Positions 49,395 to 58,956 are shown, counted from the stretch's first letter. The stretch: DNA of 64,000 nucleotides from Clostridia bacterium (GCA_017534885.1 JAFXVR010000018.1:1-64000); one strand, 5' to 3'. Made by a program: numbers and translations. Notes: generated from the sequence alone by a model not told the origin.

Positions 49395-50978
49395 ATGAGA
49401 AAGTACATGCTCCGCCGCATTGCGTTTTCCTTTTTTTCGCTGCTGGTCGTGGTGGCTGTCGTCATGCTGCTGGTCTATTCGCTCATCAACCGCAACGTGA
49501 TCTTCCAGATGGACGACACCTGGAACAAGAAGAGCAGCAATGACCGCCTGATCTACGAGTACACCCAGTACTCCCGGTACGGCTACCTGGAGTACACGGA
49601 CTACACCAGCTACCTGAAAAACAAGTATGAGCCGCTCTACGGCAGCGACTACACCAAGAACGCCGATTTCAAGGCGGACAAGGACGCGGTGCAGGACGAG
49701 AACACCTACACGGAAAACGCCTCCGTGCAGGCCTTTATCAGCGAGTACACCGCCAAGGGCTATGAGATCAAGTACCTCGCGCCCGACCGCTCCAAGTCCG
49801 GCAAGGTGAAAAGCGGCGGCAACGGCTACCTGATCGCCATTCACGAGCGGAACGTGCTCCAGCGGCTCTTCGCCTACATGGGCAATTTCTTCCGCATCGA
49901 AACCACGAACGATGTCACCGATCCCGCGCTGACCGAGCGCTATGTCCGCGTGGAGCACGATCCCTACAGCGGACTCTTCGCCGTGGTGGGCTCCGGCACC
50001 ACCCACAAATACCTGCTCTATTTTGACGGGCGCTTCCCCTTTATCCACCAGAACTGGATCTCCATCAACCTGGGCACCTCCTACACCCGCTACCGGGGGC
50101 AGGAAATCACCACCGTCATCAACCGTCCCACCGGCGACCAGATCAAAACGCGCACCCAGTATCCCGCGCAGCTGGGCACGGACGAATACATAGAGAGCGC
50201 CATCGATTTCCACTCGCTGACGTATAATTACAACCCCCGCACCAAAACGGAAATGAAACAGTTCCCGGATCAGTACACCAGCTATACCTACAACTTCTCC
50301 GGCCTGTCCATGCTGGAAAACTCCTTTGTCATCGGCCTCATTGCCACCCTCATCGCCTACCTCTTCGGCCTGCCCCTGGGCATTCTGATGGCGCGGCACA
50401 AAGACGGCTTCGTCGACAAGCTGGGCAACCTGTACATCATCTTCATCATGTCGGTGCCCGCCCTGGCCTACATCTTCCTCTTCGCCACCATCGGCACCAC
50501 CCTGTTCAACCTGCCCTACAAGTTCGCCAACGCCGAGGTCAAGATCCTCGCCTATGTGCTGCCGACCATCTCCCTCTCCCTGCCCCACGTCGGCAGCCTG
50601 ATGAAGTGGATGCGGCGCTACATGATCGACCAGATGAACTCGGACTACGTCAAGTTCGCCCGGGCCGAGGGCCTGTCCGAGGGCGAGATCTTCTCCAAGC
50701 ACATCTCCCGCAACGCCATGATCTACCTGGTGCACGGCATCCCCGCCAACGTCCTGGCCTGCCTGGTGGGCGCCATCATCACCGAGAGCGTGTACTCCGT
50801 GCCCGGCGTGGGCAACCTGCTGACCCGCGCCATCAGTGGCCACGACAACGGCATCATCGTGGCCTGCACGGTCTTCTATACCACCCTGTCCATCATTGCC
50901 ATCATCCTCGGCGATCTGCTGCTGGCCAAGTATGACCCGCGGATCTCCCTCTCCGACAGCAAAGGGGGCGGCAGATAA
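49395..50978 (+). CDS. OppB-like permease with large extracytoplasmic insert
   Basis: This is a 527-residue permease. The first span (about 10-32) is followed by about 260 residues of polar sequence before the next spans at about 300. The usual OppB has a loop of about 70 residues here, so roughly 200 extra residues face outside. The C-terminal part is normal: five further spans and the ARAEGLSEGEIFSKHISRNA coupling loop. The start at 49395 lacks a clear ribosome binding site (GGTG only), so reinitiation after the binding-protein gene is possible. It overlaps oppC by 1 nt. Confidence 0.82.
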   Translation: MRKYMLRRIAFSFFSLLVVVAVVMLLVYSLINRNVIFQMDDTWNKKSSNDRLIYEYTQYSRYGYLEYTDYTSYLKNKYEPLYGSDYTKNADFKADKDAVQDENTYTENASVQAFISEYTAKGYEIKYLAPDRSKSGKVKSGGNGYLIAIHERNVLQRLFAYMGNFFRIETTNDVTDPALTERYVRVEHDPYSGLFAVVGSGTTHKYLLYFDGRFPFIHQNWISINLGTSYTRYRGQEITTVINRPTGDQIKTRTQYPAQLGTDEYIESAIDFHSLTYNYNPRTKTEMKQFPDQYTSYTYNFSGLSMLENSFVIGLIATLIAYLFGLPLGILMARHKDGFVDKLGNLYIIFIMSVPALAYIFLFATIGTTLFNLPYKFANAEVKILAYVLPTISLSLPHVGSLMKWMRRYMIDQMNSDYVKFARAEGLSEGEIFSKHISRNAMIYLVHGIPANVLACLVGAIITESVYSVPGVGNLLTRAISGHDNGIIVACTVFYTTLSIIAIILGDLLLAKYDPRISLSDSKGGGR

Positions 50979-51937
50979 TGAGCGACACCCGCATGAACGA
51001 TTCGATGCTCTTCCGCTTCATCGACAGCAATACCATCGAGTCCGAAAAGATCATCGCGCCGCGCTATTCTTACTGGCGCTCGGTGTTCCGGGTCTTCTTC
51101 CGCAAGCGCATCAACATTGTGCTGATCGCCATCTTTGTGCTGATCTTCCTGGCCGCCTTCATCGTGCCGGCCATCGCCCCCTACGAGCCCTATGAGAACA
51201 TCACCAACGCCCTGACCTACAACCTCAGCCCCGTCAAGGCCCAGGAGTACTTCGGCGGCTTCTCCCTGAAGTGGGTTCTCGGCACGGGCGGCATGGGCAA
51301 TTCCATCTTCTACGGCATCATGGCCTCGGCCCGCACCTCCCTGATCCTCGCGGTCATCTGCGCGACCATCAACATGAGCATCGGCATCCTGCTGGGCGCG
51401 GTATGGGGCTATTCCAAGCGGTTTGACCAGGTCATGCTGGTCATCTACAACATCATCGCCAACGTGCCCTACATCCTGATGATCTCCGTGCTGGTGTACA
51501 TCATCGGCTCGGGCTTCTGGCCCTTCGTGTTCGCGCTGACGGTCACGGGCTGGCTGAGCATCGCCTACTTCTTCCGCACCCAGGTGCTCATCATCCGCGA
51601 CCGGGAGTACTCCCTGGCCTCCCGCTGCCTGGGCACGCCCATCCCCCGGATGATCAGCCGCAACATTCTCCCCTTCCTCACCTCGGTCACGGTGACGCTG
51701 CTGGCCACCGAGCTGCCCTCCTACATCTCCATGGAGGTGTTCCTGTCCTACATCGGCGTCGGCCTGAGCGCGGACGTGCCCTCCCTGGGCCGCATGATCC
51801 AGGAAGCGCAGTCGGCCTTCATCGTGTACCCCTGGGAATTCTGGCCGCCGGTCATCATCGCCTCCGCCATCACCATCATCCTGTACGTGGTGGGTCAGAA
51901 CCTGGCGGACGCCTCTGATCCCCGGACGCATATGTGA
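50978..51937 (+). CDS. OppC-like permease
   Basis: This 319-residue permease has the cytoplasmic N-terminus, first span (about 48-68) and five further spans of the OppC/DppC type. The coupling loop is near YSLASRCLGTPIPRMISRNI. It ends DASDPRTHM, a typical OppC finish. Its ATG overlaps the oppB stop, and it is followed by oppD after a short gap with GAGGAGG. It forms the membrane pore with OppB. The length is normal, unlike OppB and OppD here. Confidence 0.88.
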   Translation: MSDTRMNDSMLFRFIDSNTIESEKIIAPRYSYWRSVFRVFFRKRINIVLIAIFVLIFLAAFIVPAIAPYEPYENITNALTYNLSPVKAQEYFGGFSLKWVLGTGGMGNSIFYGIMASARTSLILAVICATINMSIGILLGAVWGYSKRFDQVMLVIYNIIANVPYILMISVLVYIIGSGFWPFVFALTVTGWLSIAYFFRTQVLIIRDREYSLASRCLGTPIPRMISRNILPFLTSVTVTLLATELPSYISMEVFLSYIGVGLSADVPSLGRMIQEAQSAFIVYPWEFWPPVIIASAITIILYVVGQNLADASDPRTHM

Positions 51938-51948
51938 GGAGGCGCAGC

Positions 51949-53823
51949 ATGGCTGATTCGATCAAGACCACCGGCCTGACCGGCATTGTGACGCCCGAGG
52001 GCAAGCGGGTGCTGCTGTCGCTGAAGAACGTCAGCGTGAAGTTCAACGTGCGCGGCCGCATCCTGACGGCCATCCGCAATGTGTCCCTGGACATCTACGA
52101 GAACGAGTCCATCGCCATCGTGGGCGAGAGCGGCTCGGGCAAGAGCGTGCTGACCAAGACCTTCGCGGGCATGCTGGACGCCAACGGCTTCATCTCCGAG
52201 GGCTCCATCGTTTTCTCCGACGACGAGCTCTCCGTGACCGACGTGAAGCTGACCCCCGCCAACCGCCGCCTGGCTGAGCGCGTCTTTGAGCGGCTGAACA
52301 AGTACTCCGTCCTGGAGCGCGGCGCGGAGGAGCAGAAGCAGATTCTGGCCCTGGAAGCCCGCCGGAAGCAGGAGATGTCCCTCTCCGCCGAGGAGGAAAG
52401 CCGCTTTGAGGAGGAGCTGAAGGCGCTCCGGGGCGACATGGTGGAAACCACCAACTATATGCAGACCCTCGACCGGCACAGCGAGACCGACGCCAAGGAA
52501 ATCCAAAGCTGCCAGGACAAGCTGAAGCGCCTGGAGGAGGCGGTGAAGGCCAAGGAGCAGGAGCGCGCGGAGCTGATCCGTGAGCACGCCCGCATCTACA
52601 GGGGGGACACCGCCCTGCGCGCGAAGGAGGACGAGGAGCTGAAGCGCCTGCGCGCCCTGCGGGAGGAAAAGATGGCGCGCCCGGACAAGGCGGGCAATCC
52701 CGAAGGCCTCAGCGACGAGGTGATCCAGCGCAACCGCGTCCTGTCCTGGGAGGTGCTGCTGTCCATCGGCCGCTATCCCCGGGTCAGCCAGTTCCAGTTT
52801 GTGCGCAAGCTGAACAAGGGCTTCCGCGAGGCCATGTCCGTGGGCGAGGATGTGGGCGACCGCGCGGTGAAAAACCGCATCTTCCAGACCTGCGTGTTCT
52901 GGGTGGAGTTCCGCTCCCTGGATGAAACGGGCGGCGTGGTGCACGGCTACGCGGAAATCGACTGCGCCCACGTCCGCTACACCAAGGACTGGCAGCAGAT
53001 CCGCGGCCGGCGCATCGCCACGGTCTTCCAGGACCCCATGACCAGCCTGAACCCGGTCATCACCATCGGCAAGCAGATCATGACCGTCATCCTGAAGCAC
53101 CAGCAGTGCTCCCAGGCTGAGGCGAAGAAGCGCACATTGGACATCATGGGCAAGGTGGGCATCCCCGAGCCGGAAAAGCGCTTTGACGACTATCCCTTCC
53201 AGTACTCCGGCGGCATGCGCCAGCGCATCGTCATCGCCATCGCCCTGTCCTGCCAGCCGAAGATCCTCATCTGCGACGAGCCCACCACCGCCCTGGACGT
53301 GACCATTCAGGCGCAGATCATCCGCCTGATCAAAGACCTGCAGCACGAGCTGGGCTTCACCACCGTGTACATCACCCACGACTTGGGCGTGGTGGCCAAT
53401 GTGGCCGAGCGCGTCGCGGTCCTTTACGCCGGGCAGATCGTGGAGCTGGGCATGGTGGAGGAGATCTTCTACGAGCCGCGGCACCCGTACACCTGGGCGC
53501 TGCTCTCCTCCCTGCCGCAGCTGACGGAAAAGGGCACCGAGCTCTTCTCCATCCCCGGCACGCCGCCCTCCCTGTACAACAAGATCGTGGGCGACGCCTT
53601 TGCCCAGCGCTCGCAGTACGCCATGGAGATCGACCGCATTGAGGAGCCGCCCATGTTCCGCGTCACGGACACCCACTACGCCAAGACCTGGCTCCTGGAT
53701 CCCCGGGCCCCGAAAACCGAGGCCCCGGCCAATATCCGGAACCTGCACGAAAAGATGGTCAAGGTCTACGGCGCAGAGGGCGAGGGCGTGACCAGCCTGC
53801 ATGAAACAGCCGACGCGGACTGA
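51949..53823 (+). CDS. OppD-like ATPase with about 245-residue insert
   Basis: This is a 624-residue ATPase, nearly twice the usual 330-360. Walker A (GESGSGKS) is at about 58-66, but the Q-loop ([10 protein letters not shown]) is only at about 360; normally they are about 50-60 residues apart. The insert has a long charged coiled-coil part (about 110-250) and a second globular part (about 255-350). After it the signature [10 protein letters not shown] (about 418), Walker [13 protein letters not shown] and the OppD C-terminal extension follow normally. The start at 51949 has GAGGAGGCGCAGC upstream. Partner of OppF. Confidence 0.85.
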   Translation: MADSIKTTGLTGIVTPEGKRVLLSLKNVSVKFNVRGRILTAIRNVSLDIYENESIAIVGESGSGKSVLTKTFAGMLDANGFISEGSIVFSDDELSVTDVKLTPANRRLAERVFERLNKYSVLERGAEEQKQILALEARRKQEMSLSAEEESRFEEELKALRGDMVETTNYMQTLDRHSETDAKEIQSCQDKLKRLEEAVKAKEQERAELIREHARIYRGDTALRAKEDEELKRLRALREEKMARPDKAGNPEGLSDEVIQRNRVLSWEVLLSIGRYPRVSQFQFVRKLNKGFREAMSVGEDVGDRAVKNRIFQTCVFWVEFRSLDETGGVVHGYAEIDCAHVRYTKDWQQIRGRRIATVFQDPMTSLNPVITIGKQIMTVILKHQQCSQAEAKKRTLDIMGKVGIPEPEKRFDDYPFQYSGGMRQRIVIAIALSCQPKILICDEPTTALDVTIQAQIIRLIKDLQHELGFTTVYITHDLGVVANVAERVAVLYAGQIVELGMVEEIFYEPRHPYTWALLSSLPQLTEKGTELFSIPGTPPSLYNKIVGDAFAQRSQYAMEIDRIEEPPMFRVTDTHYAKTWLLDPRAPKTEAPANIRNLHEKMVKVYGAEGEGVTSLHETADAD

Positions 53824-53905
53824 CAGCGGCGGATAAGGCGGGCCGGCGAGGGATTCAGACGGGAACCCCGCGGGCGCGAAACACCTTCACACTGGAGGAG
53901 CAACG

Positions 53906-54844
53906 ATGGATTACACAAACCGGGAAGCACTGCTTTCCATACAGAACCTGGACGTGGTGTTCAAGCAGGGCCGCAACAGCTTCAAGGCCGTGAGCGACGT
54001 CAGCTTTGACATATACAAGGGAGAAACCCTGTCCCTGGTGGGCGAGTCCGGCTCGGGCAAGACCACGGTGGGCCGGGCGATCGTGCGCATCAATCCCTGC
54101 TCCAAGGGCGCGATCTACTTCAAGGGCAGGAAGATCTCGGGCAAGCTGAGCCGCGAGGAGGACCGGGAAGTCATCCGCAAGATCCAGATGGTCTTCCAGG
54201 ACCCGGCGGCCTCCCTGAACGAGCGGGCCACCATCGAATACATCATCTCCGAGGGTCTGTACAACTTCCACCTGTTCACGGATGAAAAGGACAGGATGCG
54301 CAAGGTGGAGGAGGCCATCCACTCGGTGGGCCTGCTGCCCGAGCACCTGACCCGCTATCCCCACGAGTTTTCCGGCGGACAGCGCCAGCGCGTGGGCCTG
54401 GCCCGCTCCATCGTCATGGAGCCCGAGCTGATCATCGCCGACGAGCCCATCTCCGCCCTGGATGTGTCCATCCGCGCCCAGGTGCTCAACCTGCTGAAGA
54501 AGTTCCAGGAGGAGCGCGGGCTGACCTACCTCTTCATCGCCCACGATCTGTCCATCGTGCGCTTTATCTCTGACCGCATCGTGGTCATCCACAAGGGCCG
54601 GATCATGGAGATCGCCGAGACCGAGGAGCTCTTCCAGTACCCGCTCCACCCCTACACCCACTCCCTGATGTCCGCCATCCCCATCCCCGACCCCATCCTC
54701 GAAAAGAAAAAGAAGCTCTTCATCTACACGCCCAAGGAGTACGCCGAAGGCGAGAACCCCTCCCTGCAGGACATCGGCAACGGCCACATGGTCTACGGCA
54801 GCGACGAAGAGCTGGCCCGGTACAGGAAGCTCAGGTTTGGCTGA
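53906..54844 (+). CDS. OppF-like ATPase
   Basis: This 312-residue ATPase has Walker [10 protein letters not shown] (about 46-54), Q-loop [10 protein letters not shown], signature [14 protein letters not shown] and Walker [14 protein letters not shown]. The length is usual for OppF/DppF, without the insert of its OppD partner. The start has CTGGAGGAGCAACG upstream. It ends the operon; a long F2 repeat follows. Confidence 0.9.
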   Translation: MDYTNREALLSIQNLDVVFKQGRNSFKAVSDVSFDIYKGETLSLVGESGSGKTTVGRAIVRINPCSKGAIYFKGRKISGKLSREEDREVIRKIQMVFQDPAASLNERATIEYIISEGLYNFHLFTDEKDRMRKVEEAIHSVGLLPEHLTRYPHEFSGGQRQRVGLARSIVMEPELIIADEPISALDVSIRAQVLNLLKKFQEERGLTYLFIAHDLSIVRFISDRIVVIHKGRIMEIAETEELFQYPLHPYTHSLMSAIPIPDPILEKKKKLFIYTPKEYAEGENPSLQDIGNGHMVYGSDEELARYRKLRFG

Positions 54845-54875
54845 GCCCCCTAACGATATAGCTATGTAAACAAGA

Positions 54876-55003
54876 GGGCGGCGAAGGGGTGCAGGGGGCG
54901 CGCAGTTCCGCGTGTCGCCAGTGGCGACCTTCAGAGCGGAACAAGCGTTGGATAGGCAAAGCCCCCTGCTCGCGCCCGCAGGCGCGAAATCCCTTGCGCG
55001 TGG
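54876..55003 (+). repeat. F2 structured interspersed repeat, long form
   Basis: It runs from GCGGCGAAGGGG to GCGCGAAATCCC. Outer arms GCAGGGGG/CCCCCTGC enclose GTTCCGC..GCGGAAC around the core GTGTCGCCAGTGGCGACC, and the terminal hairpin CGCGCC-CGCA-GGCGCG follows. It fills most of the gap between oppF and the ApbE-like gene. Confidence 0.72.
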
Positions 55004-55029
55004 AAGCATTGACAAGAAAAGCACGACAA

Positions 55030-56280
55030 ATGGACGAAATGGCTGATACCAAAAAGCCGGGTATCCTCAGCGATCCCCAAAACCGGCGTCATTTCATCAT
55101 CTTCCTCGTCGCGGCGGTGGTGGCGGTCACGGCCTTTTCGACAGGCGTGGTCAGCCTCAACCACCGCGACGCGGGCTATTACGAGGTCGTCCCGCTGGAC
55201 GAGCAGAACGCCCTCCTTTTTGACGCGGGCATCAGCCTCCTCTATTATGCCGAGGGCAGCAGCGCGGACATCCGCGAGACCCTCGGTCTGGCGCAGAAGG
55301 CCTACACCGCGGCCCTGTACAACGCTTACCGCCTGCTGAACCCCGACACCGTCTGGGAGGACGTGACCAACTTGGCCGCCATCAGCCGGCGGGCCGGGGA
55401 GACCGTGCCCATCTCCCGGGAGCTCTGCGACATCCTGGCGGAGGCCTTGGCCCTGACGGAGGCGGACGCGGGGTACAGTTTGTATGCTGGGCCCCTGTGC
55501 CGGGAGTGGCGGAACATCCTCTACCTGGAGGAGCCCGCTGAGGCCGATCCCCTGCGCAATCCCGAGGAGGCCCGCCGCCTCGCCCTGCTGACGGAAGCGC
55601 TGGCGAAGCCGGAGAGCCTTTCGCTGACCCTGAGCGAAACGGAGGAGGGCTGCGCCGCCTGTCTGAAGGTGAGTCCCGAGCTGACCGCCCTCCTGGAGGA
55701 AATGGAGCTGGACGCGCCCCTGCTGGATCTGAACCTGCTCCGCGACGCCTTCACCCTGCGGCTGGTGGCTGAGTCTCTGGCCGCCCAGGGCTTTGTCGAG
55801 GGGCAGCTCAGCAGCAAGTCCGGCCTGTACGTGGGCCTGCGCAAAACGGAATACGGCCTCGACCTGTACAGCCCCGGGGAGGGAGAGATCGTCGCGCCCG
55901 CCCGCCTGCAGGTTCAGGGCCCCGCCGCCATGGTCGGCTTCACCGCACTGCAGACCGGCGGCAGTCCCTACGGCAAAGCGGAGGTCGACGGCCATCTGCG
56001 CCACCTCTGGGTGAACCACAGAACCGGCCTCCCCGGGGAGATACTGCTGAGCGCTGTTTTGGCTTCGGGGGAGGAGGACATTGTGACGCTGACCGCCCTG
56101 GCCCTCCGGCTGATCTCTGCCGACAGCCGCGAAGCCCTGGCGGAAGCCGCCTCCGGAACAACCGCAGCCATCGCGCTGATCACCGCCGATGCCCCGCAAC
56201 TAATCCTGGTAAGCGAAAACGCGGCCCTGCTGGCCGATCCGGACAATGCGTCTGTGAAGCCCCTGTCCGCCGTCAACTGA
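55030..56280 (+). CDS. Membrane-anchored ApbE-like protein (divergent)
   Basis: This 416-residue protein has one N-terminal span (about 23-45). Its layout follows ApbE FAD:protein FMN transferases: LLFDAGISLLYYAEG, NLAAISRRAGETVPISRELC (about 115-134), AGPLCREW, and the C-terminal VNHRTGLPGE with a following SAVLASGEEDIVTLTALAL. ApbE attaches FMN to threonines of Rnf/Nqr subunits. Here several family residues, including the usual xxDPxTG and the aspartate-rich metal site, are changed, so activity is uncertain. The start lacks a clear binding site. It stands alone after opp. Confidence 0.55.
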   Translation: MDEMADTKKPGILSDPQNRRHFIIFLVAAVVAVTAFSTGVVSLNHRDAGYYEVVPLDEQNALLFDAGISLLYYAEGSSADIRETLGLAQKAYTAALYNAYRLLNPDTVWEDVTNLAAISRRAGETVPISRELCDILAEALALTEADAGYSLYAGPLCREWRNILYLEEPAEADPLRNPEEARRLALLTEALAKPESLSLTLSETEEGCAACLKVSPELTALLEEMELDAPLLDLNLLRDAFTLRLVAESLAAQGFVEGQLSSKSGLYVGLRKTEYGLDLYSPGEGEIVAPARLQVQGPAAMVGFTALQTGGSPYGKAEVDGHLRHLWVNHRTGLPGEILLSAVLASGEEDIVTLTALALRLISADSREALAEAASGTTAAIALITADAPQLILVSENAALLADPDNASVKPLSAVN

Positions 56281-56321
56281 TCGCGTCTTCGCATGATTCA
56301 TTCTTCCGTATTTATTATTCA

Positions 56322-58253
56322 TTAATTCTCATCAAATATCCCGCCCTCCAGCGCGCTCCTGGCCGCGAGAATATACCTGCTGGTGTCCAGCGGGTCCACC
56401 GAGCGGCGGGGAGCGGTGGCGCCCAGCTCCAGGGGGCAGTCCCGGTAACCCTTCAATCGCACGGCCATGCCGGCCCTTCCCCCGGACAGGGCGGCCAGCC
56501 GGGTGGGATAATCGATGGAGGAGGCGGCGGGCACCAGGGCGGTGAGGGTCACCCGATCGGCGTCGGCGCGGGTGTGGATCACCTCGCCGCGCATCAGCGC
56601 CACATCGCTCATCACCCGGCCCACGCAATCCGCGGGCAGGAGAAAGTGGATTTCCAGCAGGGGTTCCAGCAGCACGGAGCCCGCCCGGCGCAGGCCGTCA
56701 TGCACCGCCCAGGGGGTGGCCACGATGAAGTCCAGCGGATGGGTGTGCACCAGGTGATGCTCTCCGCCCACCAGCCGCACCCGCAGGTCGGTCACCGGCC
56801 AGCCCAGCCGCCCCTGCTTCAGCGCCAGGGGCAGGGCCTGTTCCACCTGATTCTGATACTCCCGCGCGATGTACCGCACCTCAGCCTCGCTCACAAAGGC
56901 CACCCCGCTGCCCCGGGGCAGGGGCTCCAGGATCAGCTTGATCACCGCCCAGCAGGGCTTGGGCATGGTGTAATGGGCATAGCCCACCGCTTTCTGAGCG
57001 ATGGTCTCCCGATAGAGGATGGCCAGCGCGCCAAAGGCCGCTTTCAGGCCGAAGCGCTCCCGCAGCTCCTCCTCTAAGATCTCCAGCTGCACCGCGCCCA
57101 TGGCCCGCAGGCTGATCTCCCCGGTCTGCCTCGACCAGGCCGTCTGCAGCAGGGGATCGTCCAAGGAAAGGGCTTCGCAGGCCTTGCGCAGGGCCTCTCC
57201 CTGGCTTTCGTCCGCCGGCGTCACCCGCACGGTGATCAGCGGCGGTTGCATTTCCCCGGGCGTCACCCGCCGCGGCAGCAGGGCCTCCTCGCCCAGCACC
57301 TGCCCCACCCGCGTGCCGCCCAGGCCGTACACCACGCCGATGTCCCCGGCCTCCAGCGCGCCCGTGTCCACCCCGTCCGCATCCCGGATCTGGGTGATTT
57401 TCTTTTGGATCAGCGCGGGCTTGCCGGTCATGGGATCGACGCGCCCGGGCAGAGTCACCGCGTCCCGGCTGCCCAGCCGCCCCGAGTAGAGCCGCACCCA
57501 GAGTCCCCGGCCCATCACCCGGTTGTCCTCCGCCGCAAAGGCCACCCCGCAGAGCCGGCCGTCCCCGGCGGGAGGCGCGGGCAGGAAGGTCAGCGCGGCG
57601 TCCAGCAGGGCTTCGACGCCCTCGCCGGTCAGCCCGGAGCCTTTCAGCACGGGGCAGGCCTCCCCCTTGCGCGTCAGGGCGCGCAGGCAGTCCGTGATCT
57701 CCGCCGCGCCGGGCTCGTCGCCGCTGAGGTAGCGCTCCATCAGCCCCTCGTCCAGGCCGCACACCGCCTCGGTCAGCCGCGCCGCATCCCAGAGCGGCGC
57801 CGCCCCGGGCACCAGCCGCGAGAGGCCGCGCAGGGCTTCCTCCGCGTCCGCCTGGGGCATGTCTGTTTTGCTGATGAAGCAGAGGAAGGGCAGGCCCTGG
57901 CGGCGGAGGGCCTCGATGAGCAGCCCGGTCTGCGGCTGAACGCCCTCAGCCCCGCTCACCACCAGCACCGCCCCGTCCAGCGCCCAGAGGGAGCGCTCGA
58001 TCTCGGCGGCGAAGTCCGTGTGGCCGGGGGTGTCGATCAGCCGGAGGGCCGTATCCTTCCATCTCAGGGTGACGCACTTGGCCCTGACGGAGATGCCCCG
58101 CCGCCTCTCCACCGGCAGCGCGTCCGAGTGCGCCGTGCCCGCGTCCACGCGCCCGGCCTCCCGGATCGCTCCCGAGCGCAGCAGCAGCGCCTCCGTCAGG
58201 GTGGTCTTGCCCGCGTCTACGTGCGCGAAGACGCCGATATTCCGCCTGTCCAT
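56322..58253 (-). CDS. TetM/EF-G-like translational GTPase
   Basis: This is a 643-residue GTPase. Motifs: NIGVFAHVDAGKTTLTE (G1, about 5-21), RGISVRA (G2), DTPGHTDF (G3) and SKTD in place of NKxD (G4). Later domains II-V of EF-G type follow to the end. The length and order match the ribosomal protection (TetM/TetW/TetO) group. Many such chromosomal proteins do not confer resistance. The start at 58253 has GGGAGGATGCGC upstream, and the tail lacks the typical TetM C-terminal motif that I would use to call resistance, so I only claim a TetM-like GTPase. Confidence 0.75.
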   Translation of the reverse strand: MDRRNIGVFAHVDAGKTTLTEALLLRSGAIREAGRVDAGTAHSDALPVERRRGISVRAKCVTLRWKDTALRLIDTPGHTDFAAEIERSLWALDGAVLVVSGAEGVQPQTGLLIEALRRQGLPFLCFISKTDMPQADAEEALRGLSRLVPGAAPLWDAARLTEAVCGLDEGLMERYLSGDEPGAAEITDCLRALTRKGEACPVLKGSGLTGEGVEALLDAALTFLPAPPAGDGRLCGVAFAAEDNRVMGRGLWVRLYSGRLGSRDAVTLPGRVDPMTGKPALIQKKITQIRDADGVDTGALEAGDIGVVYGLGGTRVGQVLGEEALLPRRVTPGEMQPPLITVRVTPADESQGEALRKACEALSLDDPLLQTAWSRQTGEISLRAMGAVQLEILEEELRERFGLKAAFGALAILYRETIAQKAVGYAHYTMPKPCWAVIKLILEPLPRGSGVAFVSEAEVRYIAREYQNQVEQALPLALKQGRLGWPVTDLRVRLVGGEHHLVHTHPLDFIVATPWAVHDGLRRAGSVLLEPLLEIHFLLPADCVGRVMSDVALMRGEVIHTRADADRVTLTALVPAASSIDYPTRLAALSGGRAGMAVRLKGYRDCPLELGATAPRRSVDPLDTSRYILAARSALEGGIFDEN

Positions 58254-58394
58254 GCGCATCCTCCCTCTGATGTGTTCAGTGGCATTATAGCGCAGGACGC
58301 TGGGCGGCGCAAGGCTCGTTAAGGGTGTCCCAGAGCAATCGCTTACAAACTTATGGATATGCCATCTGCATGATCCCGCTCAATACCTTTTTAT

Positions 58395-58475
58395 AAAAAG
58401 TCTTTTGAAGATGGGATGGGGGTCTGGGGGAAGGGAAGGAGCTTTTCTTCAGAAAAGTTCCTTCCCTTCCCCCAG
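58395..58475 (+). repeat. F3 hairpin repeat
   Basis: This copy has AAAAGTCTTTTGAAGATGGG, then arms GGGGGAAGGGAAGGA and TCCTTCCCTTCCCCC around a GCTTTTCTTCAG loop, then AGGATCCGTAAGCG. It is almost identical to 31891, with an A-T pair where that copy has C-G. It lies in the 358-bp divergent gap, upstream of a weak promoter (TGGAAA 58515, TACAAT 58538, spacing 17). Confidence 0.75.
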
Positions 58476-58585
58476 GATCCGTAAGCGTTTGCCCTGCAAA
58501 TTCCCCGCGCGCTATGGAAATGCCCGGCAAAACATGATACAATGGGTTTCAGCCGTACAGCGGCATACTGCGGGATGGAGGAGGC

Positions 58586-58615
58586 ATGGGCCCGGCCCGT
58601 GCGAAAAGCGTATGA
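58586..58615 (+). CDS. Nine-codon leader ORF
   Basis: ATG at 58586, directly behind GGAGGAGG, encodes MGPARAKSV and stops at TGA 58613-58615, which overlaps the ATG of the DRTGG gene. The DRTGG gene has no ribosome binding site of its own, so translation would need to reinitiate from this tiny ORF. It could be a leader peptide. Another reading is that it is fortuitous. Confidence 0.45.
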   Translation: MGPARAKSV

Positions 58616-58956
58616 AGGTATCAGAGCTGCAAAAGCTGATCGGAGCGGAGAACCTGACCCCCGAGGTCGCGGAGGACAGGGAAATCACCTGCGGGTACGC
58701 CTGCGATCTGCTGTCCTGGGTGATGGCTCACGGGGACGAGGGCATGGCCTGGGTGACGGTGCAGACCCACATGAACGTGGTGGCGGTGGCGGTGCTCTCG
58801 GACATGGCCTGCATCGTGCTGCCCGAGGGCATCCGCATGGAGGCGGAAAGCCTGCAAAAGGCGAAGGATGAGGGCATGACGGTGCTGACCTCGCGCCTGA
58901 CGGCCTATGAGATCTGCGGCAGGCTCTTTGCCCAGGGCGTGCCGGCCCACGAGTGA
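58612..58956 (+). CDS. DRTGG domain protein
   Basis: This 114-residue soluble protein fits the DRTGG fold: KVSELQKLIGAENLTPEVAE at the start, then GYACDLLSWVMAHGDEG (about 28-44) and VAVAVLSDMACIVLPEGI. Related proteins are ligand-binding modules near HPr-kinase or phosphotransacetylase and lie often with PHP proteins in Clostridia. Its ATG overlaps the stop of a nine-codon ORF with a strong ribosome binding site. It is followed by a PHP phosphoesterase 1 nt later. Confidence 0.72.
   Translation: MKVSELQKLIGAENLTPEVAEDREITCGYACDLLSWVMAHGDEGMAWVTVQTHMNVVAVAVLSDMACIVLPEGIRMEAESLQKAKDEGMTVLTSRLTAYEICGRLFAQGVPAHE

Noticed and set aside
56322..58253. Tetracycline resistance gene
   Set aside because: The protein is TetM/EF-G-like, but such chromosomal GTPases are common without resistance; no resistance-specific feature or mobile context is visible.
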